In this document: one piece after another, positions 8,830-16,568 of the stretch
Numbering within the stretch: position 1 is the stretch's first letter
How the letters are laid out: the number at the start of each line of letters is the position of its first letter
NCBI GenBank assembly: GCA_030683705.1
Contig: JAUXPP010000065.1
Coordinates: 1-64,000 of the forward strand
Reading direction: 5' to 3'
From: Polaromonas sp.
GTDB taxonomy: Bacteria > Pseudomonadota > Gammaproteobacteria > Burkholderiales > Burkholderiaceae_C
Length of the DNA: 64,000 nucleotides
The notes under the pieces: generated by a model
Databases searched by the model: none
What the model was told of the DNA's origin: nothing
The model's input: the letters and a program-made list of their open reading frames with translations, nothing else
Program-made: the position numbers and the translations under genes

Positions 8830-9602
8830 GTGCGGGCATGGTTCATCTGGGCATCGACGCCGGCGTGGCGTCGGTGGTGTTCGACCGCCCGGCCGCGCGC
8901 AATGCCATGACCTGGGCCATGTACGAACAGCTCAATGCCATTTGCGAACAATTGAGGGGCGATCGCACGGTGCGGGTCGTGACTTTCCGCGGCGCCGGCG
9001 GCCAGGCCTTCGTGGCCGGCACCGACATCGAACAGTTCACCACGTTCCGCAGCGGCGAAGACGGGGTGGCCTACGAGAAGCAGATCGACCAGTGTATTGC
9101 CCGGCTGGAATCGCTGCCCATGCCCACGGTGGCGGCGATTGAAGGCTGGACCATAGGCGGCGGCCTGGCGATTGCCACCGCCTGCGATTTCCGCATCGCC
9201 ACCACCGGCTCGCGCTTCGGCGTACCGATCGCCCGGACGCTGGGCAACTGCCTGTCGGTGGCCAACCTGGCGCGGCTTACTGCCGTGTTCGGCATGCCGC
9301 GCGTCAAGCGCATGTTGATGCTGGCCGAAGTGCTGGCGGCGGAGGAAGCCTTGTCCTGCGGTTTCCTGCTGCAAGCGGTCGAGCCCGGTGAGATGGACGG
9401 GGCGCTGCAAGCCTTGTGTGGGCGGCTCGCTGCACTGGCGCCGGTGACGCAGCGCGTCAGCAAGGAAGGCTTGCGTCGTCTGGTGAACAGCAACCTGCCG
9501 CCCGATGAAGACCTCATCAGGCTTTGTTATGGCAGCGCCGATTTTCACGAGGGTGTTGCCGCCTTTGTAGAAAAAAGAAGTACTGTTTGGAAGGGCGAGT
9601 GA
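8826..9602 (+). CDS. Enoyl-CoA hydratase/isomerase family protein
   Basis: A 258-residue crotonase-fold protein. The oxyanion-hole segment GGQAFVAGTDIEQF lies near residues 58-71 and the second, IEGWTIGGGLAIATACDFRIA, near 105-125. The two usual crotonase glutamates are not clearly placed: the second position falls in the ARTLGNCLSV region, where the motif differs from classic hydratases. Hydratase, isomerase or hydrolase activity on the CoA ester made by the preceding transferase is the reasonable inference. It is the last gene of the operon that begins at 5247. Confidence 0.85.
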   Translation: MSAGMVHLGIDAGVASVVFDRPAARNAMTWAMYEQLNAICEQLRGDRTVRVVTFRGAGGQAFVAGTDIEQFTTFRSGEDGVAYEKQIDQCIARLESLPMPTVAAIEGWTIGGGLAIATACDFRIATTGSRFGVPIARTLGNCLSVANLARLTAVFGMPRVKRMLMLAEVLAAEEALSCGFLLQAVEPGEMDGALQALCGRLAALAPVTQRVSKEGLRRLVNSNLPPDEDLIRLCYGSADFHEGVAAFVEKRSTVWKGE

Positions 9603-9779
9603 GAACTAAGAGTTACATGGTGTGAACCCTGTGTTGCACCTGGCCGACGTTGCGGCGCCGCTTGTCGTGCACAGGGTGACACCCATCCCAAAGCCGCAGA
9701 ACCACGCCGATTTTTTACCGGCGCCACCTAGGATGTGAAGGTCCTGCTGGATCCCGGCTTTGTTCTGATGGAAAGACCC

Positions 9780-10910
9780 ATGTTCGCCACTTCACCCTCC
9801 TCATCGTCTGTTGTTTCCTCCCTGTTCGTTGCCTTGCTGCTTGCAGCCGGCGCCAGCCATGCGCAAAAAGCCTGGGTTGTCGGGCAGTCTGCGCCCCTGA
9901 GCGGCGGCAATGCCGCTTTTGGCCGCGACATCCAGGCCGGTGCGCAGGCCTACTTCAAGTCGGTCAATGCCAAAGGCGGTATTGCCGGCCTGCCGGTCGA
10001 ACTGGTGTCGCTCGACGACAAGAACGACCGCAAGCTGGCCGGCGTCAACACCGGAAAACTGCTGGGTGACAACGAGGTGGTGGCGCTGTTCGGTTTTGCC
10101 TCGGCGACATTGAGCCTGGATGCGATGCCCCAGGCCGAGAAGGCCGGCGTGCTGTTTTTTGCGCCGTTTTCCGGCGCCAATCCCGTGCGCAAACCCAGTC
10201 CGGTGGTGTTCACCCTGCGTGCGTCCTATGGCGACGAACTTGAAAAAATGCTGTCCTTCTGGACCGGCCTCGGCATCAAGCAGGTGGTGGTGGTGCATTA
10301 CGACGACGAGGTCGGTACCCAGAACCTGGGGGTTGTCACCGACTACCTCGCCAAGCAGGGCAAGAAGCCCGCGGCCTTTGCCCTGCAGCGCAATGCCAAA
10401 GTCGGCGAGGCGCAGGTGGCGCAGTTGCTCAGCCTCAAGCCCGACGTGATCATCAACACCGTGTTGTCCGGGCCTGCCGCCGAGATCAGCAAGCAGATCG
10501 TGGCACAGGGCAAATTCATCCCGACGTCCAGCCTGTCCTTCGTCGGCGCCCAGCAATACATCGAGGCGGCTGCCGAGGCCGGTGCCGGCGTGTCGATCTC
10601 CCAGGTGGTGCCCAACGCCGCCGCCTCGCTGCCGGTCGTCAAGGAATGCAGCAAGGCGCTGAAAGACGCAGGTGTCAAGCAGGTCATGAACAGCACCCAT
10701 CTCGAGTCCTGCATAGGCGCCAAGGTGCTGGCCGAAGCCATGCGCCGCAGCAAGAAGCCCGGCGACCCCAAAGCGCTGCTGGCGGCCATGAGTTCCATGG
10801 GCAGCTACGACACCGGCGGCTTCACCGTGTCCTATTCCTCCGGCCAGCACCACGGCAGCAAGTATGTGGAACTGGGCATGGTCACGCGCGACGGCAGGCT
10901 GCGCAACTGA
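9780..10910 (+). CDS. ABC transporter substrate-binding protein, LivK-like (orphan)
   Basis: A 376-residue periplasmic binding protein of the branched-chain amino acid receptor type. It has a signal peptide ending near SHAQ, then VVGQSAPLSGGNAAFGRDIQAG and the lobe-linking segment with NDRKLAGVNTGKLL. I chose the ATG at 9780, preceded by GGAAAG; in-frame starts at 9735 and 9768 give unusually long leaders. No permease or ATPase genes adjoin it, so it is an orphan receptor, perhaps for an aromatic or organic acid, feeding a transporter encoded elsewhere. Confidence 0.82.
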   Translation: MFATSPSSSSVVSSLFVALLLAAGASHAQKAWVVGQSAPLSGGNAAFGRDIQAGAQAYFKSVNAKGGIAGLPVELVSLDDKNDRKLAGVNTGKLLGDNEVVALFGFASATLSLDAMPQAEKAGVLFFAPFSGANPVRKPSPVVFTLRASYGDELEKMLSFWTGLGIKQVVVVHYDDEVGTQNLGVVTDYLAKQGKKPAAFALQRNAKVGEAQVAQLLSLKPDVIINTVLSGPAAEISKQIVAQGKFIPTSSLSFVGAQQYIEAAAEAGAGVSISQVVPNAAASLPVVKECSKALKDAGVKQVMNSTHLESCIGAKVLAEAMRRSKKPGDPKALLAAMSSMGSYDTGGFTVSYSSGQHHGSKYVELGMVTRDGRLRN

Positions 10911-10992
10911 GGACGGGATGCGCCGGGCGCCGTCGCTTCGGCACCCATGCGCGCGCAGTTTTGTGGCCGGCGATTCGGCGTAGCATGGCGGC

Positions 10993-11943
10993 ATGACGAC
11001 AGACATCCGGACCGTAGACGCCGCCCTGCTGGCCAGGCTGCAAACCTGGGTCGGCAAGACCGAGACCCTCAGCGACACCGTCACCGCCACACCGGTGCGC
11101 GCCCTGTCCGCCACGCTGGACCGCGAAGATGCCGACCCGGTTGCCGGCACGCCGCTGCCCGAGTTGTGGCACTGGCTGTACTTCCTGCCGGTCGCCCGCC
11201 AGTCCGGCCTCGGCCCCGACGGCCACCCGCAGCGCGGCGGCTTTTTGCCGCCGGTGCCGCTGCCACGCCGGATGTGGGCCGGCGGCCGTCTGCAATGGCA
11301 TCAGCAGGTGCTGCAGGTGGGCGACGCGATCACGCGCAGCTCCCGCATCGCGTCGGTGACGCACAAGTCCGGGCGCAGCGGCGACCTGGTGTTTGTGCTG
11401 GTCAGGCATGAAGTGCGTAATACCCAGGGCCTGGCGCTGACCGAAGAACACGACATTGTTTATCGGGGGAGTGTGGCCCCCACGCTTGTCGCTTCGCGTA
11501 CTTCGCTGCCCCCCGAGGGGGCTAATTTTCCTAGGGGCGGCCCGTCGGAAAATTCCGCTGTCCCCGCTCCTGTTGCGGCCATGAAAGACGCCGCCTGGAG
11601 CCGCGAGGTCGTGCCCGACGACGTGCTGTTATTCCGTTATTCGGCACTGACCTTCAACGGCCACCGCATTCACTACGACCGCAAGTACGTGACCGAAGTC
11701 GAGGGCTACCCGGGCCTGGTGGTGCATGGCCCGCTGATCGCGACCCTGCTGGCCGATCTGCTGCGCCGGAACCTGCCGGGTGCGCGCCTGCTGAAGTTCG
11801 AGTTCCGCGCCGTGCGCCCGGTGTTCGACCTCTGGCCCTTCAAGCTGCACGGCCTGCCGTCGGCCGACGGCAAAACCGTCAGCCTCTGGACCGAGGACCA
11901 CGAAGGCTGGCTCACCATGCAGGCCACGGCGACGCTGGCCTGA
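10993..11943 (+). CDS. FAS1-like/MaoC-type dehydratase, mesaconyl-C4-CoA hydratase-like, with in-frame repeat insertion
   Basis: This 316-residue protein matches the mesaconyl-C4-CoA hydratase/HTD2 type. An N-terminal FAS1-like hotdog half (PLPELWHWLYFLPVA, GFLPPVPLPRRMWAGG) is followed by a C-terminal hydratase half with LLFRYSALTFNGHRIHYDR and EGYPGLVVHGPL. Residues about 160-192, between the halves, are not family sequence. They are encoded by a GC-rich intergenic-type repeat (11462-11566) read through in frame. The reaction would be reversible hydration of an unsaturated dicarboxyl-CoA. With the CoA transferase at 12465 it could form a mesaconate/citramalate-type module, though no citramalyl-CoA lyase is seen. 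Confidence 0.82.
   Translation: MTTDIRTVDAALLARLQTWVGKTETLSDTVTATPVRALSATLDREDADPVAGTPLPELWHWLYFLPVARQSGLGPDGHPQRGGFLPPVPLPRRMWAGGRLQWHQQVLQVGDAITRSSRIASVTHKSGRSGDLVFVLVRHEVRNTQGLALTEEHDIVYRGSVAPTLVASRTSLPPEGANFPRGGPSENSAVPAPVAAMKDAAWSREVVPDDVLLFRYSALTFNGHRIHYDRKYVTEVEGYPGLVVHGPLIATLLADLLRRNLPGARLLKFEFRAVRPVFDLWPFKLHGLPSADGKTVSLWTEDHEGWLTMQATATLA
11462..11566. repeat. GC-rich dispersed repeat inserted in frame in a coding sequence
   Basis: This stretch contains the arms GTGGCCCCCACGCTTGTCGC, CTGCCCCCCGAGGGGGCTAA and GGGGCGGCCCGTCGG, the pattern of intergenic repeats common in Comamonadaceae. The surrounding DNA encodes a conserved hydratase, and the repeat adds about 33 codons with no stop. 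Junctions are approximate, judged from where recognisable protein sequence stops and resumes. Confidence 0.6.
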
Positions 11944-12002
11944 GCTGTCTGGCGCAGGATGGCCTCACGTTGCGGCAGTAGCTTGTCCTGGACAGTAGTT
12001 AC

Positions 12003-12393
12003 AACTCCCCACTCCCACCCCTGGCCCCTCCCTCGCCCCGCTGGGCGATGGAGGGGGACTTCATGTGGCCGCGTGCGCTGCGCTCGCGTGCACACATGAC
12101 GGTCTGTTGGGATTCCCGCAGAACAAGCGCTGCGCGCTTCTTCTGCTCCGGATTTTGTCCCCGCATTTGGTCTCCCCACCCGTCGGGCTGGGCCGAGGAG
12201 CGCAGGTCAACGGGGATCAGGGCGAGCGATTGTCTGAGCCGAAGGCGAGTTCGAGCTCGACCCCGCTTTGACCGAGCACCACAGGTTGCCCGTAGCGAAG
12301 CGGAGGGACCCAGACCATCGGGTCGCCTTTTCTTTGGTGACTTTCTTTTGGCGAAGCAAAAGAAAGTTACTTGCTGCCGGGCAACCCCCGGCA
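12003..12393. repeat. Long dispersed repeat, copy A (about 390 bp)
   Basis: This non-coding block is repeated at 33565-33964 in the same orientation. Shared landmarks in order are AACTCCCCACTCCCA, CTCGCCCCGCTGGGCGA, GGTCTGTTGGGATTCCCG, CACCCGTCGGGCTGGGCCGA, GCGATTGTCTGAGC, GAAGCGGAGGGACCCAGACC and a 14-bp stem hairpin (12337-12370) with loop GCGAAG, ending in the palindrome GCCGGGCAACCCCCGGC. The variable parts keep local complementarity, such as AAGCGCTGCGCGCTT. It fills most of the gap from 11944 to the CoA transferase start at 12465. No convincing protein is encoded on either strand. Confidence 0.8.
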
Positions 12394-12464
12394 TACCCGG
12401 CAAACTACATGCTTTCCAAATTACAACCGCGGCTGTAACGAGCCGGGGCCCGAAGGGGACAATC

Positions 12465-13652
12465 GTGACCCAAGCAACCCGACCCCTGACCGGCATCACC
12501 GTCATCTCCCTCGAACACGCGATTGCCGCGCCGTTCTGCACCCGCCAGCTCGCCGACCTGGGGGCGCGCGTGATCAAGATCGAGCGGCCCGGCAGCGGTG
12601 ACTTTGCGCGGGATTATGACCAGCGGGTGGAGGGCATGGCCTCGCATTTTGTCTGGGTCAATCGTTCCAAGGAAAGCCTGACTCTGGACTTGAAGCAAGC
12701 AGCCGCGCGGGCGGTGCTCCAGCAGTTGCTTGAGACCGCCGACGTGCTGGTACAGAACCTCGCCCCCGGCGCGGCCGCGCGTCTGGGCCTGGGTGTTGAG
12801 GAACTGGGCAAGGCACTGCCGAAACTGATCGTCTGCGACATCTCCGGCTACGGCGACGACGGCCCTTACCGCGACAAAAAAGCCTACGACCTGCTGATCC
12901 AGAGCGAAGCGGGGTTTCTCTCGGTCACCGGCACACCCGACGAGGTGTGCAAATCGGGCAGCCCGATTGCCGACATCGCAGCGGGCATGTATGCCTACAG
13001 CAGCATCCTGGCGGCCTTGCTGCAGCGTGGCCAGACCGGCAGGGGCTCGCACATCGACGTCTCCATGCTGGAGTCGCTGGCCGAGTGGATGGGTTTTCCC
13101 ATGTATTACGCCTACGCCGGCGCCACGCCGCCACCACGCAGCGCGGCCTCGCACGCCACCATTTACCCCTATGGCCCGTTCGCGGCCAGCGACGGCACCG
13201 TGATGCTGGGTCTGCAGAACGAGCGTGAGTGGCTGGTGTTTTGTGAGCGTGTGCTGGGCCAGCCCGAGCTGGCGGCCGATCCGCGTTTCGACAGCAGTGC
13301 CCGCCGCAACGAACACCGCGATGCGCTGCAGGCCATCATCCTGGCCGCGTTTGCCGGCATGACGGCTGGCGAGCTCACATGCAAGCTCGACGAAGCGCAG
13401 ATCGCCAACGCCCGCATGAACGACATGGCCGGTCTCTGGGCGCACCCGCAGCTGCAGGCGCGCGGGCGCTGGCGCGCTGTCGCCTCGCCGGTCGGCGACA
13501 TTCCCGCGCTGCTGCCGCCGGGCCGCAACAACAGCTTCGACTACCGCATGGACGCCATCCCGGCGGTCGGCCAGCACACCCAGGCCATCCTGCGTGAGCT
13601 GGGCCATGACGAGGCGGGCATCGCCGCGCTGCATCGGGCGGGCGCGATCTAG
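12465..13652 (+). CDS. Family III CoA transferase (second copy)
   Basis: A 395-residue CaiB/BaiF protein with GITVISLEHAIAAPFCTRQLADLG at the N-terminus, ARVIKIERPGSGDFAR, and likely catalytic Asp170 in GSPIADIA. The start is taken as the GTG at 12465, preceded by GAAGGGGA. The longer open frame back to 12048 runs through the dispersed repeat and is not family sequence. It follows the mesaconyl-CoA-hydratase-like gene in the same direction, so it may activate the acid that the hydratase acts on. It differs clearly from the CoA transferase at 7630. Confidence 0.87.
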   Translation: MTQATRPLTGITVISLEHAIAAPFCTRQLADLGARVIKIERPGSGDFARDYDQRVEGMASHFVWVNRSKESLTLDLKQAAARAVLQQLLETADVLVQNLAPGAAARLGLGVEELGKALPKLIVCDISGYGDDGPYRDKKAYDLLIQSEAGFLSVTGTPDEVCKSGSPIADIAAGMYAYSSILAALLQRGQTGRGSHIDVSMLESLAEWMGFPMYYAYAGATPPPRSAASHATIYPYGPFAASDGTVMLGLQNEREWLVFCERVLGQPELAADPRFDSSARRNEHRDALQAIILAAFAGMTAGELTCKLDEAQIANARMNDMAGLWAHPQLQARGRWRAVASPVGDIPALLPPGRNNSFDYRMDAIPAVGQHTQAILRELGHDEAGIAALHRAGAI

Positions 13653-13703
13653 TTGCCGTCGGCGGTGTGGTCTGCAAGAAGAAAATGCCACCAGCCCACG
13701 GCG

Positions 13704-13735
13704 GACGAGCGTGAGCAGCTATTAATAAGATAGCG
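13704..13735. repeat. Short dispersed repeat (GCGTGAGCAGCTAT type)
   Basis: GCGTGAGCAGCTATTAATAA followed by GATAGCG is nearly identical to the sequence at 43310-43342. It belongs to the wider GCTATCAAAA...ATAGC family in this window. It lies between the convergent stops of the CoA transferase and nth, where a bidirectional terminator would be expected. Confidence 0.65.
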
Positions 13736-13805
13736 AATTTGGCGGCATGCCGTCCCCGTTGTCTTCCCCGACTCGATCCCGGGGTTCCTGCCGCGACCTT
13801 GGGCC

Positions 13806-14447
13806 TCACTCCGGCAGCGGCGTCTTCGGCGTGAAGTCGCAATACGGCGCCACCGCGCACTGCCAGCACATGGGTTTGCGCGCCACGCACACATAACGCC
13901 CGTGCAGGATCAGCCAGTGGTGCGCATCCACCAGGTACTCGGGCGGGATGCGCTTGAGCAGCTTCAGCTCCACTTCCAGCGGCGTCTTGCCCGGCGCCAG
14001 ACCTGTGCGGTTGCCCAGGCGAAAGATGTGAGTGTCCACCGCCATCGTCGCTTCGCCGAACGCCGAGTTCAGCACCACGTTGGCGGTCTTGCGGCCCACG
14101 CCGGGCAGGGCCTCCAGCGCCTCGCGGCTGCGCGGCACCTTGCCGCCGTGCTGTTCTACCAGCATGCGGCAGGTTTCCATCAGGTGCCTGGCCTTGCTGC
14201 GGTACAGGCCGATGGTCTTGATGTAGCCCTCCAGCCCCTCGACGCCGAGGTCCAGGATTTTCTGTGGCGTGTTCGCCACCGCAAACAGCCTGCGCGTGGC
14301 TTTGTTCACGCTCACGTCGGTGGCCAGCGCACTCAGCAGCACGGCTGCCAGCAGCTCGAACACGCTGGAGTATTCCAGCTCGGTCACCGGCATCGGGTTG
14401 GCGGCTTTCAGGGTGGCGAAAAAGGGGGCAATCGACTCGGTTTTCAT
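13806..14447 (-). CDS. nth: Endonuclease III (DNA glycosylase/AP lyase)
   Basis: The 213-residue protein aligns without gaps to E. coli Nth through the core. Catalytic Lys120 sits in the hairpin motif LPGVGRKTA and Asp138 in VDTHIF. The [4Fe-4S] cysteines are 187, 194, 197 and 203, numbering identical to E. coli. It excises oxidised pyrimidines in base-excision repair. The segment that is SAQATDVSVN in E. coli reads SALATDVSVN here, so the intercalating Gln41 is Leu. Its start overlaps the hipA stop by 4 bp (ATGA), placing this repair gene behind a hipBA-type module. Confidence 0.95.
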   Translation of the reverse strand: MKTESIAPFFATLKAANPMPVTELEYSSVFELLAAVLLSALATDVSVNKATRRLFAVANTPQKILDLGVEGLEGYIKTIGLYRSKARHLMETCRMLVEQHGGKVPRSREALEALPGVGRKTANVVLNSAFGEATMAVDTHIFRLGNRTGLAPGKTPLEVELKLLKRIPPEYLVDAHHWLILHGRYVCVARKPMCWQCAVAPYCDFTPKTPLPE

Positions 14448-15802
14448 GGAAGCTCTGAAATGAATTGTTCGGCCTGCGCCAGCATGCCCGCGCGTATGGG
14501 CTTGAACACCCGCTGCGGGAACCCGGCCGGCAGTTGCGCCTGCACACGCGCCAGCGCCTCGGGCACCTGCAGCACCAGCGCCACCATGTGGTCAAAGGCA
14601 TCCGGCACACCAGATTGCCGGGCCAGCAACTCCCAGTGGCGGGTGCGGATCTCATGCAGATGGTAGTGCGTGTTTTTGCCTCGCAGGGCCATCGCCAGTT
14701 TGGCGCGGCGCGGATGCAACTGATTCGGCCCGGTGCCCATGATGGGCCAGGTCGACAACACGTCGTAAAGCGGCGTCATGCGGTAGCCGCCGCCGCGCTC
14801 CAGAAAGATCGAGAAGTTCTTGGCATGGCCGTCGGTGGCGGCCATGAGCCAGAAGGCCAGCTGGGTGGTCACAAAGGTCAGCTTGTCTTCCTCCGCGCAG
14901 CTGCTGTTGTCCAGCTGGCGAAGAATGGCCCGCAGTCCCGGGCCACCTTCGTTTTCATACTTCCGTTCGCCGGCGACGCCAAGCGCCTGGCAGAAGTCTT
15001 CCTGCGGCAGCCGTGCAATCCATGGCGCGCGTCCTTGCGGGTGCTGAAGCGCCCGATCGAAGCGCTCTACCACCAGCACCTTGCGCTGCCCGAAGCGGGC
15101 CATCTCGCAGGCAGCCACTGGCAGCCCAAGCTGCGCAAGCAACTGGGCGCACAACCATTCGTTTTCTACCGAGGCGCTCATGTCGGCGCGCATGTTTCCC
15201 ACAAGACCCAGGGGAAGCTTGAAAATATGCGTGGTGGGTGTCGACCCCACCGGCCTGCACCACTGGTCCTGGTGCCAGAGCAGGGCGGTTTTTTCCTGAG
15301 CGCCGGCGATGGAAATACGGAAGTCATCCGTCGATTCCTGGCCCACAACACGCCCGCCGGTAACCGCGTGGTTGATGGCCTCCTCAACCCCGGCCTCATT
15401 CAGTGGCAAGGATTCAATTCGGTCGAACCCCTCCGGTGCCATGCCAGGCGGAAGCAACTGCACAGCCCCCACGCAGTCACGCCCGATCGCTGCGAGCAGG
15501 TCAAACGCCGCGATGCTGCCGGTGTTGAACTTGTCGCGCAGCCGCCGGCGAATGGCGTCACTGTCAGGCAACAGGTTGTCAAAAAAGTTGCGGACCACTT
15601 CTCCACGGTGAGGCAGGTTGTCCGGCATGAATGGCAGGGAAAGCGACAGCCAGCGCGCTGCCGGTGAGGCGGGCCAGTTGTCGTCATAGGCGAAGCGGTG
15701 CTCTGCATCCACCACAGACCATGTGCCTACCCGTTCACCATTGGCCCAGACCCCCAGCACACTGTCTTGCGGGTTGGTGCGGGGGCGGCGAAAAGTCACC
15801 AT
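14444..15802 (-). CDS. hipA: HipA-family serine/threonine kinase (toxin)
   Basis: This 452-residue protein has the HipA N-subdomain (about 10-110, with FFDNLLPDSDAIRRRL), the couplet SIAGAQEKTALL near 165-176, a kinase core with ATDGHAKNFSIF (catalytic loop) and MTPLYDVLS (metal-binding region). E. coli HipA (440 aa) phosphorylates glutamyl-tRNA synthetase and causes growth arrest. The start overlaps hipB by 7 bp, as in a normal toxin-antitoxin pair, and the 3' end overlaps nth. No obvious inactivating lesion is visible. Confidence 0.9.
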   Translation of the reverse strand: MVTFRRPRTNPQDSVLGVWANGERVGTWSVVDAEHRFAYDDNWPASPAARWLSLSLPFMPDNLPHRGEVVRNFFDNLLPDSDAIRRRLRDKFNTGSIAAFDLLAAIGRDCVGAVQLLPPGMAPEGFDRIESLPLNEAGVEEAINHAVTGGRVVGQESTDDFRISIAGAQEKTALLWHQDQWCRPVGSTPTTHIFKLPLGLVGNMRADMSASVENEWLCAQLLAQLGLPVAACEMARFGQRKVLVVERFDRALQHPQGRAPWIARLPQEDFCQALGVAGERKYENEGGPGLRAILRQLDNSSCAEEDKLTFVTTQLAFWLMAATDGHAKNFSIFLERGGGYRMTPLYDVLSTWPIMGTGPNQLHPRRAKLAMALRGKNTHYHLHEIRTRHWELLARQSGVPDAFDHMVALVLQVPEALARVQAQLPAGFPQRVFKPIRAGMLAQAEQFISELP

Positions 15803-16050
15803 GTGTCCGGTCCCGGCTCGGCCACGCGGTGTGCCGACGGTTCTTCGATCACCAGGCGGTAGCCCAAGGCAGTGACCATGCGGGAAATCTGGTCGAAGGC
15901 GGTGACCTCCGGTGCGGCCTCGATGCGGGCGATTCGCTTTTGCGTGACACCCAGCCGCTCGCCAAGTTGCGTCTGGGTCAGGCCTCGCGCCTGCCGCAAT
16001 GACCGCAGAATGGTCCGGAGCTGCTGTGGGCTGTCAACGGGGTATTTCAT
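15796..16050 (-). CDS. hipB: HipB-type XRE antitoxin
   Basis: An 84-residue DNA-binding protein with one helix-turn-helix (about 25-48, GLTQTQLGERLGVTQKRIARIE) and a dimerisation tail (MVTALGYRLVIEE). It is encoded first and overlaps hipA, so it should neutralise HipA and repress the operon. The AT-rich segment just upstream (16051-16130) is the probable operator. Confidence 0.9.
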   Translation of the reverse strand: MKYPVDSPQQLRTILRSLRQARGLTQTQLGERLGVTQKRIARIEAAPEVTAFDQISRMVTALGYRLVIEEPSAHRVAEPGPDTW

Positions 16051-16063
16051 GGATACACCTCAA

Positions 16064-16115
16064 GAGTAGTTATCCAAATTTACTATTTTAAAGTAGTTAA
16101 GTCAAATTACTACTC
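16064..16115. promoter_or_regulatory. Probable hipBA operator/promoter
   Basis: An AT-rich 52-bp stretch directly upstream of hipB is bounded by the inverted copies GAGTAGT (16064-16070) and ACTACTC (16109-16115), with TACTATTTTAAAGTA (another inverted repeat) in the middle. It is strikingly AT-rich against its surroundings and holds several TA-rich hexamers. Binding by HipB is inference from position and symmetry. Confidence 0.6.
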
Positions 16116-16151
16116 CTAAGGAGTTCATTCCATCCTGGTCCCGCCCTTGAA

Positions 16152-16568
16152 TTACCCCGCCTTGCGAATCGTCCCCTGCGCCGCCGCGCACAGCGTGCGC
16201 TCGGCGCCGCGCAGCACAAAAATGTCGCAACGGCACACTGCCTGCGTCTTGCCGCTGCCCACCACCGTGGCGACGGCCAGCAGGCGCTCGGCGTCCTTGG
16301 CCGGGCGCAGGTAGTTGATCTTGAACTCGGACGTCACCGAGTCGCCCAGCACCGAGCCGCCGGCAAAGGTCAGCGCGTTGTCGGCCAGGTAAGACAACAC
16401 ACCGCCGTGCACAAAGCCGTGCTGCTGCAGCAGCGCTGGCGCCAACGGCACCGACAGCTCGGCGCTGCCCGGGGCAAAAGCGTCCAGCCGCGCGTTCAGC
16501 ATGACGCTGAAGGCTTGCTGGCTCAGGACCTGCCGGCCATGAGCGAGCATGTCAGCCGGCACGGGCAT
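16152..16568 (-). CDS. PaaI-type hotdog thioesterase
   Basis: A 138-residue single hotdog-domain protein. The HGGVLSYLADNAL segment (about 54-66) is the usual PaaI-family active-site helix start (HGG...D). It probably hydrolyses acyl-CoA esters. It overlaps the SRPBCC gene by 17 bp and lies in a TetR-SRPBCC-thioesterase gene order on the minus strand. Confidence 0.85.
   Translation of the reverse strand: MPVPADMLAHGRQVLSQQAFSVMLNARLDAFAPGSAELSVPLAPALLQQHGFVHGGVLSYLADNALTFAGGSVLGDSVTSEFKINYLRPAKDAERLLAVATVVGSGKTQAVCRCDIFVLRGAERTLCAAAQGTIRKAG

Noticed and set aside
12048-12464. N-terminal extension of the CoA transferase through the long repeat
   Set aside because: The sequence is the dispersed repeat, found also at 33565 in a non-coding context; the GTG at 12465 has a good ribosome-binding site and starts the family sequence.
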